In this document: positions 1-4,735 of the stretch, piece by piece | Layout of the letters: the number at the start of each line of letters is the position of its first letter | Position numbering within the stretch: the stretch's first letter is position 1 | Source of the DNA: an uncultured delta proteobacterium | GTDB taxonomy: Bacteria; RBG-13-61-14; DRUE01 | Reading direction: 5' to 3' | DNA: 6,091 nt | Assembly: GCA_903897985.1 (NCBI GenBank) | Contig: CAIUDS010000208.1 | Location: 1-6,091, forward strand | Program-made: the position numbers and the translations under genes | The notes under the pieces: model-generated | Database searches by the model: none | Told to the model about the DNA's origin: nothing | Seen by the model: the letters and a program-made list of their open reading frames with translations, nothing else

Positions 1-1107
1 CACATCCGGGGTGATGCCTTCGGCCTGGATGCTCTTCCCGCTCGGGGTGTAATAATAGGCCGTGGTCAGCTTGATGCCCGAGCCGTCCTTTAGAGTATAA
101 AGCGACTGCACCGAGCCCTTGCCATAGGTCTTGGTCCCCACGATCAGGGCGCGGCCGGTGTCTTTCAGCGCCGCGGCCACGATCTCGCTGGCGCTGGCGG
201 AACCGGAATTGACCAGCACGATCATGGGGAAGCCGGAATAGGTATTCTGCGTATGCGCGTAAAAGGTTTTGTTGTCCTCCGGAGAGCGGCCCTTGATGCT
301 CACGATCGGGCCCTCGGAGATGAAAGCATCGGTAACATCGAGCGCTTGGTCCAGCGGTCCACCCGGGTTCCAGCGCATGTCCAGGATCAGCCCCCCGAGT
401 TTGCCGCCCGCTTTCGCGACCAGGCTTTGCATGGCCGCGTTGACCTCGTTGGAGGAGTTTTCATTAAACTGGACCAGGCGGATGTAGCCGTATTTGCCGT
501 CAACCAGGTCGAACTGCTTGACGCTCTTGATTTTGATGACATCGCGCACCATGGTGAAATCTTTGGGCTCGGTCCATCCTTCCCGCATGATGCCCAGGGT
601 GATGGAGGCGCCCTTTTTCCCGCGCATTTTGTGGACGGCGTCATTGAGGCTGATGCCCTCGGTGGACACGCCGTCAATCTTTACGATAAAGTCGCCGGCC
701 TTGATCCCGGCGCGCCAGGCCGGCGTGTCCTCGATCGGAGAAATGATCGCCAGCCGGCCGTCCCGCATGCCCACCTCGATGCCCAGACCGCCGAACTCCC
801 CGGTGATGTCAATTTTCATGTCCTTGAAGTATTCGGGCGGGAGGTGCACGGAATGGGGATCCAGCTTGACCAGCATCCCCTGGATGGCCCCATAGATCAA
901 GTCCTTCATTTCGACTTCCTTGACATAACGCTTCTGCACGATGTCCAGGGCCTGGTTGAAGACCTCGAGATACTGGTAGGATTCCTGGGCCACGGCGCGG
1001 GCGTTCTGGAACCTGCCCATGAGCAGGATGCTTGCGAAACTCAACCCCATCACCAAAAATAAAAGCAGAAAAACCCGCAATACACCTTTGTTCAAACGAT
1101 AACGCAT
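1..1107 (-). CDS. ctpA: C-terminal processing peptidase, S41 family (CtpA/Prc type), 3' end missing
   Basis: A serine endopeptidase that trims or degrades proteins from their C-termini, normally in the periplasm or at the outer face of the inner membrane. The first 369 codons are present; the frame is open to the window edge, so probably a few tens of residues are missing. Residues 9-30 form one hydrophobic segment after basic residues, a Sec signal or membrane anchor. Residues about 96-178 are a PDZ domain (GGLGIEV near 106-112, carboxylate-binding-loop region). The S41 core follows: LILDMRWNPGG (240-250), GSASASEI (302-309) and GTKTYGKGSVQ (324-334). The predicted catalytic set is Ser305, Lys330 and Gln334; the spacings of 25 and 4 match Bacillus CtpB (Ser309/Lys334/Gln338). 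Trp246 replaces the usual Asn of LRNNPGG. The ATG at 1107 has an AGGAGG 10 nt upstream and a strong promoter. Family assignment is firm; the substrate is unknown. Confidence 0.95.
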   Translation of the reverse strand, partial: MRYRLNKGVLRVFLLLFLVMGLSFASILLMGRFQNARAVAQESYQYLEVFNQALDIVQKRYVKEVEMKDLIYGAIQGMLVKLDPHSVHLPPEYFKDMKIDITGEFGGLGIEVGMRDGRLAIISPIEDTPAWRAGIKAGDFIVKIDGVSTEGISLNDAVHKMRGKKGASITLGIMREGWTEPKDFTMVRDVIKIKSVKQFDLVDGKYGYIRLVQFNENSSNEVNAAMQSLVAKAGGKLGGLILDMRWNPGGPLDQALDVTDAFISEGPIVSIKGRSPEDNKTFYAHTQNTYSGFPMIVLVNSGSASASEIVAAALKDTGRALIVGTKTYGKGSVQSLYTLKDGSGIKLTTAYYYTPSGKSIQAEGITPDV

Positions 1108-1117
1108 ATTCTGAATT

Positions 1118-1123
1118 CCTCCT
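1118..1123 (-). promoter_or_regulatory. ribosome binding site of ctpA
   Basis: On the minus strand this reads AGGAGG, a full anti-16S match, 10 nt before the ATG at 1107. The spacing is slightly long but supports this start. Confidence 0.8.
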
Positions 1124-1141
1124 CTTGCTCCAGTTCCAGTA

Positions 1142-1169
1142 ATTATATCACCGGAGTTCCGATTTTCAA
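1142..1169 (-). promoter_or_regulatory. sigma-70-type promoter of ctpA
   Basis: On the minus strand TTGAAA (1169-1164) is followed after 16 nt by a perfect TATAAT (1147-1142). Transcription would start near 1135, giving a leader of about 28 nt that contains the AGGAGG. This is the best promoter match in the window and implies ctpA has its own promoter, divergent from the GT-C/TPR gene. Confidence 0.75.
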
Positions 1170-1210
1170 TGCCGCCCGGGTCCGACCGCATTTTTAATTT
1201 TTAAATCTTT

Positions 1211-1219
1211 TGCTATTAT
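1211..1219 (+). promoter_or_regulatory. extended -10 promoter of the GT-C/TPR gene
   Basis: TGCTATTAT is an extended -10 (TGn followed by TATTAT, 5 of 6 matches to TATAAT). It sits at the end of an AT-rich stretch (1189-1210, runs of T and A) that could act as an UP-like element, but there is no good -35. A start 7-9 nt after the hexamer falls at about 1226-1228, at or next to the ATG at 1228. This is inferred from sequence alone. Confidence 0.5.
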
Positions 1220-1227
1220 CAGGCGGG

Positions 1228-2862
1228 ATGGAAACCGAGTTGCATCAAAATACCCAAAAATTTCCCAGGCGGACGGCGTTCCTCAATCTGGTCCTGCTCC
1301 CGGTTTTTCTTGCCGCGGGTTTCCTGATCTACTTCCCGTCGCTCAAGGCCGATTTTGTGTTTGACGATCTTAACACCCTGGAGCAGAACCCGTTTATCAA
1401 GGTCTGGGAGCTCAAGCGATTTTTTCTGAACCCCGGCACTTTCAGCGCCAAGATCGGGAACAGCCCCTACCGGCCCCTGGTGGCGCTGAGCTATGCCCTT
1501 GATTACAAACTGGGCAAGGGCAATTGGGCTGCGCTCCACGCCACCAACATCCTGCTCCACGCCCTTTCCGGCTTTTTCCTTTTTCTCTGCGCCCAGGCGC
1601 TGTTCAAAAGCCGGCGGGCAGGTCTGATCGCGGGCGCGCTGTTTCTGGTTCATCCGCTGCCGGGATTTTCCGCCAACTATTTGAGCGCGCGCAGCGGGAT
1701 CATGTGCAGCCTGTTCCTGCTGGTATCGCTTTTCCTCTGGGCCCGCAGCAAGGATTCCCATAATTTCCCGTCCCGGGCCGCGCAGTATGGCCTGCATCTG
1801 GGGTTCTTCGGCCTGGCGCTACTTTGCAAGATTGACGCGGTGGTCCTGATCCCGATTATTTTCGCGCTAAGTTTTTTCCGAGACCGGGACTGGAAATGGC
1901 AAAGCCTAGCCCGGGATATTCTACCCCTGCTGGTTTTGGGAGGGGGGTTCCTCGCGCTTTACAAATACCTGGCCGGGAGCCCGTTCGTGCCGACCCAGAG
2001 CTCGATGACCCCGCTTTACAGCCGGAGCGACAGCCTGCTCGCGGCCATGCTCTCGCCGGCGATCTATTTCCTCAAAACGCTCATGCCCGTCCGGCTGTCC
2101 ATTTTCCCCGGCTTGCCCGGCCATGCGCTTACGCTCGCCGTGCTGGCGATCATCTGCTATCTGGCGGTTGCGGGAGCGGCGCTATATCGGCGGAACGCGA
2201 AGGCTTTGCTGGTTCTGATCTGGTATTTTTCCGCGCTGCTCCCGGTCCTGTTTTTGCGCCTCAACATCCTGCTGGCGTATTACCGGGGCTATCTGGCCTT
2301 GGCCGGATTGTTCATGGGCCTGGGACTGGCCGTGGATTACCTGCTCAAGCATAACCGGCGGCTGGCATTGCCGATCGTTTTGAGCGCGATCCTGTTCGCG
2401 GGCCTGGCCCATGCTCAAAGCCGGGACTGGATAAGCCCGCGGGGACTCTGGAGCAGCGCGATCAAACAGAGTCCCTCTGAATTCGTGCCTCACCATTTCC
2501 TGGCGGTGATATTGATCCAAGACCGGGAGCTGGACCGGGCCGACCGGGAACTGAATTGGACGCTCCGGCTCCGGCCGGATTTTGCCGATGCGCACAACTC
2601 GCTCGGGGTCCTGATGTTCCGGCAAGGCCAATCCGAGCGCGGAAGAGCGGAACTCGACCGGGCCTGGCGGCTAGATCCGGAAAACTATGTCTATCTTGAG
2701 AACCTGATCATGGCGCGGCTCCAACTACGGGAACTGGACGGGATGGGCGCCTTGCTCGAGCAACTTTTGAAAATCGCTCCCCCCAGCGACACCCAAGCGC
2801 AGAAACTCCAGGAGCTGTACCTCAAAATCCAAGCGGAAAATTTTAGTTCGACGGAACCATGA
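1228..2862 (+). CDS. TMTC-like GT-C membrane glycosyltransferase with C-terminal TPR repeats
   Basis: A 544-residue polytopic membrane protein of the GT-C fold, resembling the bacterial relatives of TMTC/PMT-type O-mannosyltransferases; such enzymes use a polyprenyl-phosphate sugar donor on the outer membrane face. About 11-12 hydrophobic segments span residues 20-395. An acidic pair in the first extracytoplasmic loop (FVFDD, Asp46-Asp47) is the expected catalytic or metal site. Other family marks are SPYRPL (79-84), NILLH (107-111), the HP of FLVHPLPG (142-143) and Arg155. After the last membrane segment comes SRDWISPRGLW (398-408), then two to three TPR units (about 420-518, e.g. ADAHNSLGVLMFRQGQ). 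A TTG at 1210 would add six residues, but ATG 1228 is preferred: an AGG lies only 4 nt before it, and the promoter would lie inside the longer version. Donor and acceptor are unknown. It may instead be a polysaccharide or lipid glycosyltransferase. Confidence 0.8.
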   Translation: METELHQNTQKFPRRTAFLNLVLLPVFLAAGFLIYFPSLKADFVFDDLNTLEQNPFIKVWELKRFFLNPGTFSAKIGNSPYRPLVALSYALDYKLGKGNWAALHATNILLHALSGFFLFLCAQALFKSRRAGLIAGALFLVHPLPGFSANYLSARSGIMCSLFLLVSLFLWARSKDSHNFPSRAAQYGLHLGFFGLALLCKIDAVVLIPIIFALSFFRDRDWKWQSLARDILPLLVLGGGFLALYKYLAGSPFVPTQSSMTPLYSRSDSLLAAMLSPAIYFLKTLMPVRLSIFPGLPGHALTLAVLAIICYLAVAGAALYRRNAKALLVLIWYFSALLPVLFLRLNILLAYYRGYLALAGLFMGLGLAVDYLLKHNRRLALPIVLSAILFAGLAHAQSRDWISPRGLWSSAIKQSPSEFVPHHFLAVILIQDRELDRADRELNWTLRLRPDFADAHNSLGVLMFRQGQSERGRAELDRAWRLDPENYVYLENLIMARLQLRELDGMGALLEQLLKIAPPSDTQAQKLQELYLKIQAENFSSTEP

Positions 2863-2885
2863 AAAAAGGTTTCGGGCCGGCGGGC

Positions 2886-2914
2886 TTGACAGGAATTGAT
2901 TTCTGCTTAATAAA
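2886..2914 (+). promoter_or_regulatory. promoter of hinT
   Basis: A perfect TTGACA (2886-2891) is followed after 16-17 nt by an AT-rich -10 region (TAATAA at 2908-2913 or AATAAA at 2909-2914). The -35 is strong and the -10 only fair. It begins 24 nt after the stop codon of the upstream gene, so hinT probably has its own promoter. Confidence 0.55.
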
Positions 2915-2917
2915 TAA

Positions 2918-2954
2918 CCGGACAGGCGGGCGGACCGGAAGGTTTGCCTGCCGG
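2918..2954 (+). promoter_or_regulatory. imperfect leader hairpin abutting the hinT ribosome binding site
   Basis: CCGGACAGGC (2918-2927) pairs with GCCTGCCGG (2946-2954): nine base pairs with one bulged A (2922) around an 18-nt loop. The 3' arm ends directly at GGAGG (2955-2959). In a GC-rich leader such a hairpin could limit ribosome access, or it may be chance. No known riboswitch class is recognised. Confidence 0.35.
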
Positions 2955-2959
2955 GGAGG
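2955..2959 (+). promoter_or_regulatory. ribosome binding site of hinT
   Basis: GGAGG lies 6 nt before the ATG at 2966, near-ideal spacing, and fixes the start. Confidence 0.8.
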
Positions 2960-2965
2960 CTGAAT

Positions 2966-3310
2966 ATGGCGGGCTGCGTATTTTGTAAAATCGTATCCGG
3001 CGAGATCAAGACGGACTTTCTGTATCGGGATGAGCATGTGGTTTGCTTCCGGGATTTGAAGCCGGCCACGCCGGTCCATTTTCTGGTGGCGCCCACCCGG
3101 CATTTGCAGAACCCGTCTGAAGTCGGGGACTCGGAGCGGGAACTCATCGGCCGGATGTTCCAGGCCACGGCCCGGGTGGCGAGGGAGTTGGGCATTGCCG
3201 GGAGCGGCTACCGGATGGCGATCAATACCGGCCCGGACGCGGGCCAGGAAATCCCGCACATGCACATCCATGTCTTGGGCGGCCGGAAATTCGGCTGGCC
3301 GCCGGGTTGA
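2966..3310 (+). CDS. hinT: HIT-family purine nucleoside phosphoramidase (HinT type)
   Basis: A 114-residue cytosolic histidine-triad protein. HinT enzymes hydrolyse adenosine or guanosine phosphoramidates and aminoacyl-adenylates through a nucleotidylated histidine. The triad is His98-Met-His100-Ile-His102, with His100 the expected nucleophile. The C-terminus continues VLGGRKFGWPPG, the near-invariant ending of this branch, so the protein is full length. The start FCKIVSGEI (6-14) and the INTGPDAGQ stretch (87-94) are also typical. Cys4 and Cys7, with His46 and His98, could form the structural zinc site found in some HIT proteins. It has its own promoter and ribosome binding site. The gene lies 70 nt upstream of gcvH, but a new TTGACA between them argues against a strict operon. 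The physiological substrate is unknown, as usual for HinT. Confidence 0.95.
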   Translation: MAGCVFCKIVSGEIKTDFLYRDEHVVCFRDLKPATPVHFLVAPTRHLQNPSEVGDSERELIGRMFQATARVARELGIAGSGYRMAINTGPDAGQEIPHMHIHVLGGRKFGWPPG

Positions 3311-3319
3311 ACCGGCGGC
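3298..3319 (+). terminator. GC-rich hairpin across the hinT stop codon, possible weak terminator
   Basis: GCCGCCGG (3298-3305) and CCGGCGGC (3312-3319) form a perfect 8-bp stem with a 6-nt loop that contains the hinT TGA (3308-3310). No T-run follows: the next bases are GGCTTGACATAACGGG. It is therefore not a canonical intrinsic terminator, and may instead be a transcript 3'-end stabiliser or a pause site. Confidence 0.35.
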
Positions 3320-3322
3320 GGC

Positions 3323-3352
3323 TTGACATAACGGGAAAAAGTTGTTCATTAT
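3323..3352 (+). promoter_or_regulatory. promoter of gcvH
   Basis: A perfect TTGACA (3323-3328) is separated by 18 nt from CATTAT (3347-3352), 4 of 6 to TATAAT. Transcription would start near 3359, leaving a leader of about 20 nt with the ribosome binding site. The 9-mer ATTATCAGG here (3348-3356) also occurs at the -10 of the GT-C/TPR gene (1215-1223). Confidence 0.6.
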
Positions 3353-3367
3353 CAGGACAAATATGAA

Positions 3368-3373
3368 TGGAGG
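3368..3373 (+). promoter_or_regulatory. ribosome binding site of gcvH
   Basis: TGGAGG lies 7 nt before the ATG at 3381. A second AGGAG (3376-3380) touches the start codon and is too close to be the main site. Confidence 0.75.
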
Positions 3374-3380
3374 TTAGGAG

Positions 3381-3773
3381 ATGGAATTTCCCGGCGAACT
3401 GAAGTATTCGAAGACTCACGAGTGGATAAGGATTGAGAAGAAGAAAGAGGCTGTGATCGGCATAACCGATTATGCGCAGCAGGAACTGGGCGACATTGTC
3501 TACCTCGAGCTTCCGGAGGAGAATGACGCGGTTGATAAGGACGCCGCTTTCGGGGTGATCGAGTCCACCAAGGCGACTGAAGATTTATATGCGCCGGTTT
3601 CGGGCAAAGTGATCGAGGTGAACACTCCCTTGATGGATTCCCCGGAAGTGATCAATGACGACCCCTATGTTGACGGCTGGCTGTTCCGGCTCGAGCTCAA
3701 AGACCTGAAGGAACTGGAGGGCCTGATGAGCGCGGAGGAATACCGGAGCTACATCGAGGAAATCTCCGAATAA
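3381..3773 (+). CDS. gcvH: glycine cleavage system H protein (lipoyl carrier)
   Basis: A 130-residue cytosolic carrier. Its lipoyl arm takes the aminomethyl group from the decarboxylase (GcvP), hands it to GcvT, and is reoxidised by dihydrolipoamide dehydrogenase. The whole family pattern is present: KYSKTHEWIRIE (8-19), VIGITDYAQQELGDIVYLELPE (25-46), the lipoylation loop GVIESTKATEDLYAPVSG (58-75) with Lys64 as the lipoyl site, and the end DGWLFRLEL. Lys64 is at the usual position, and the length is typical. The usual ESVKA is ESTKA here, a conservative change. No gcvT, gcvP or lipoate-synthesis gene lies in the window, and the gene has its own promoter, so its partners are elsewhere. A role as a general lipoate relay is possible but not shown. 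Confidence 0.96.
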   Translation: MEFPGELKYSKTHEWIRIEKKKEAVIGITDYAQQELGDIVYLELPEENDAVDKDAAFGVIESTKATEDLYAPVSGKVIEVNTPLMDSPEVINDDPYVDGWLFRLELKDLKELEGLMSAEEYRSYIEEISE

Positions 3774-3832
3774 AATCTTTTTACCCCGATCCCTACATCT
3801 AAACAACGGAGGCGCGCGATCACCCTTTAGCC

Positions 3833-3839
3833 AAGGAGG
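3833..3839 (+). promoter_or_regulatory. ribosome binding site of the M50 fragment
   Basis: AAGGAGG lies 5 nt before the ATG at 3845, one of the strongest such sites in the window. It supports 3845 as the authentic start of the interrupted protease gene. Confidence 0.75.
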
Positions 3840-3844
3840 CCTTA

Positions 3845-3982
3845 ATGAAGTGGTCTTTTCGGATCGGGAGCATTTTCGGCATTCCCATCCGGGTTCATGT
3901 CACCTTTTTGCTTCTGCTCTTATTCGTGGCCCTGAACCATCAGGGCGGCATCATGAGCGGACTGCGGGGAGAGGCCGCCTGA
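3845..3982 (+). pseudogene. N-terminal fragment of an M50 site-2 protease, truncated
   Basis: Forty-five codons starting MKWSFRIGSIFGIPIRVHVT, then a hydrophobic segment (FLLLLLFVAL, 21-30) and the loop up to SGLRG. This is the characteristic opening of intramembrane zinc proteases of the SpoIVFB/site-2 class, which usually run to about 200-400 residues. The reading then hits TGA at 3980-3982 after EAA. The zinc-binding HExxH helix, which should follow within a few tens of residues, is absent in all forward frames before the opposite-strand gene begins at 4004. Readthrough of the TGA would add only 13 residues before a TAG, so neither stop recoding nor a simple frameshift restores the protein. 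The fragment cannot be a protease as it stands. It is either a deletion remnant, one side of a rearrangement, or a misjoin in the assembly. The family call rests on a short stretch. Confidence 0.7.
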
Positions 3983-4003
3983 ACACCTGCCCTGGCTCGG
4001 GTA

Positions 4004-4726
4004 TCAAAGCCGGTGAAAAAATAGCCGGACCAATTCCCAGGGCGCGCGCGCGATCACGCGGAAGCTCCCGCCGGTTTGCTTCCCGGCCCGGCGCGGGAAA
4101 TGCGAGACCGGGACCTCAACCCATACGATTCCCTTACGCCGGGCGAGCGCCAGCAATTCGGCGTTGATCAGCGCTCCCCGGCTCACCAACTTCTCATCGG
4201 CAATGATTTTCCGGTTGAAGATCTTGAAGGCGCAGTTGACATCCCGGGCCGAAACCCGGAACAGGACCCGAATGAGGAAACTGAACACGGCGCCGTAAAT
4301 CCTCCGGTGGAGCGGGTCCTGCCTGCGTGCGCGGAAACCGATCACCATTTTGCTCTGCTCCAGATATGGGATCAGCTTGGTGATTTCTGAAATCTGGAAC
4401 TGCCGGTCCGCGTCGGTGAAAAAAATCCAGGCCTTGTCCGCGGCTGCAAACCCGGTCCGGAGCGCGGCGCCGTAGCCAAGATTTTTGGAATGGGTCTTGA
4501 TCTTGAGTCGGTATTTATAGGCCGAGAGCCGGGCGGCCTTTTCGCGCGTGCCGTCGGTGGAGCCGTCATCCACCACGATGATCTCGAAATCGCCGGTGAC
4601 TTTTTCCAGGGCCGCGATCGCCTCGATAATGACATCCTGGATGTTTCCGGCCTCGTTGTGGCAGGGCAACACCAGGCTGATGCCGCCTTTGAGTTCGGGA
4701 TTGATTTTTTGCGCGGTGGCTTCCAT
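4004..4726 (-). CDS. GT2-family glycosyltransferase (polyprenol-phosphate sugar synthase type)
   Basis: A 240-residue GT-A-fold enzyme that should transfer a sugar from a nucleotide donor, most plausibly to polyprenyl phosphate at the cytosolic face of the membrane (DPM1/GtrB-like). The motifs appear in order: ISLVLPCHNEAGNI (16-29), FEIIVVDDGSTDGT (47-60), GYGAALRTG (84-92), the metal site FFTDADRQF (102-110; Asp105 and Asp107), VIGFRARR (128-135) and ARDVNCAFKIFNR (160-172). It ends after an amphipathic stretch (WELVRLFFHRL) with no transmembrane pair, so it is the short peripheral form. DADRQ replaces the usual DADLQ. The ATG at 4726 is 9 nt after the dehydrogenase stop and has no clear Shine-Dalgarno, which suggests translational coupling. 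Other GT2 acceptors are possible. The product could feed a GT-C enzyme such as the one at 1228-2862, but this is inference. Confidence 0.9.
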   Translation of the reverse strand: MEATAQKINPELKGGISLVLPCHNEAGNIQDVIIEAIAALEKVTGDFEIIVVDDGSTDGTREKAARLSAYKYRLKIKTHSKNLGYGAALRTGFAAADKAWIFFTDADRQFQISEITKLIPYLEQSKMVIGFRARRQDPLHRRIYGAVFSFLIRVLFRVSARDVNCAFKIFNRKIIADEKLVSRGALINAELLALARRKGIVWVEVPVSHFPRRAGKQTGGSFRVIARAPWELVRLFFHRL

Positions 4727-4735
4727 GGGCGATTG

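Noticed and set aside
253..1062. Long plus-strand open frame (269 codons) opposite ctpA
   Set aside because: It is antisense to a clear S41 protease gene and its translation resembles no family. It is a by-product of GC-rich codon use.
2725..3349. Overlapping minus-strand open frames opposite the end of the GT-C/TPR gene and hinT
   Set aside because: They overlap genes with strong family motifs on the plus strand and show no start signal or domain.
3744..3782. CGGAG/CTCCG stem followed by a short T-run after gcvH, considered as an intrinsic terminator
   Set aside because: The stem is only 5 bp with a 15-nt loop, and the T-run does not directly follow it.
3774..3844. Gap between gcvH and the M50 fragment, checked for a promoter
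   Set aside because: No convincing -35/-10 pair is seen. A GGAGG at 3808-3812 has no start codon at a usable distance. The M50 gene may have been transcribed from the gcvH promoter.
3980..3982. TGA recoded as an amino acid to extend the M50 fragment
   Set aside because: Readthrough adds only 13 residues before a TAG, no HExxH appears, and other genes in the window (hinT, GT-C/TPR, GT2) end at TGA normally.
4042..4052. Alternating GC run of 11 nt, possible Z-DNA tract
   Set aside because: It is short and lies in the GT2 reading frame, where Ala-Arg codons explain it.
3812..4057. 12-bp direct repeat GCGCGCGATCAC (3812-3823 and 4046-4057) flanking the M50 fragment, considered as a target-site duplication or recombination site
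   Set aside because: About one 12-mer match is expected by chance in 6 kb, more in GC-rich DNA. The second copy lies inside the GT2 coding sequence and no mobile-element gene is present between the copies.
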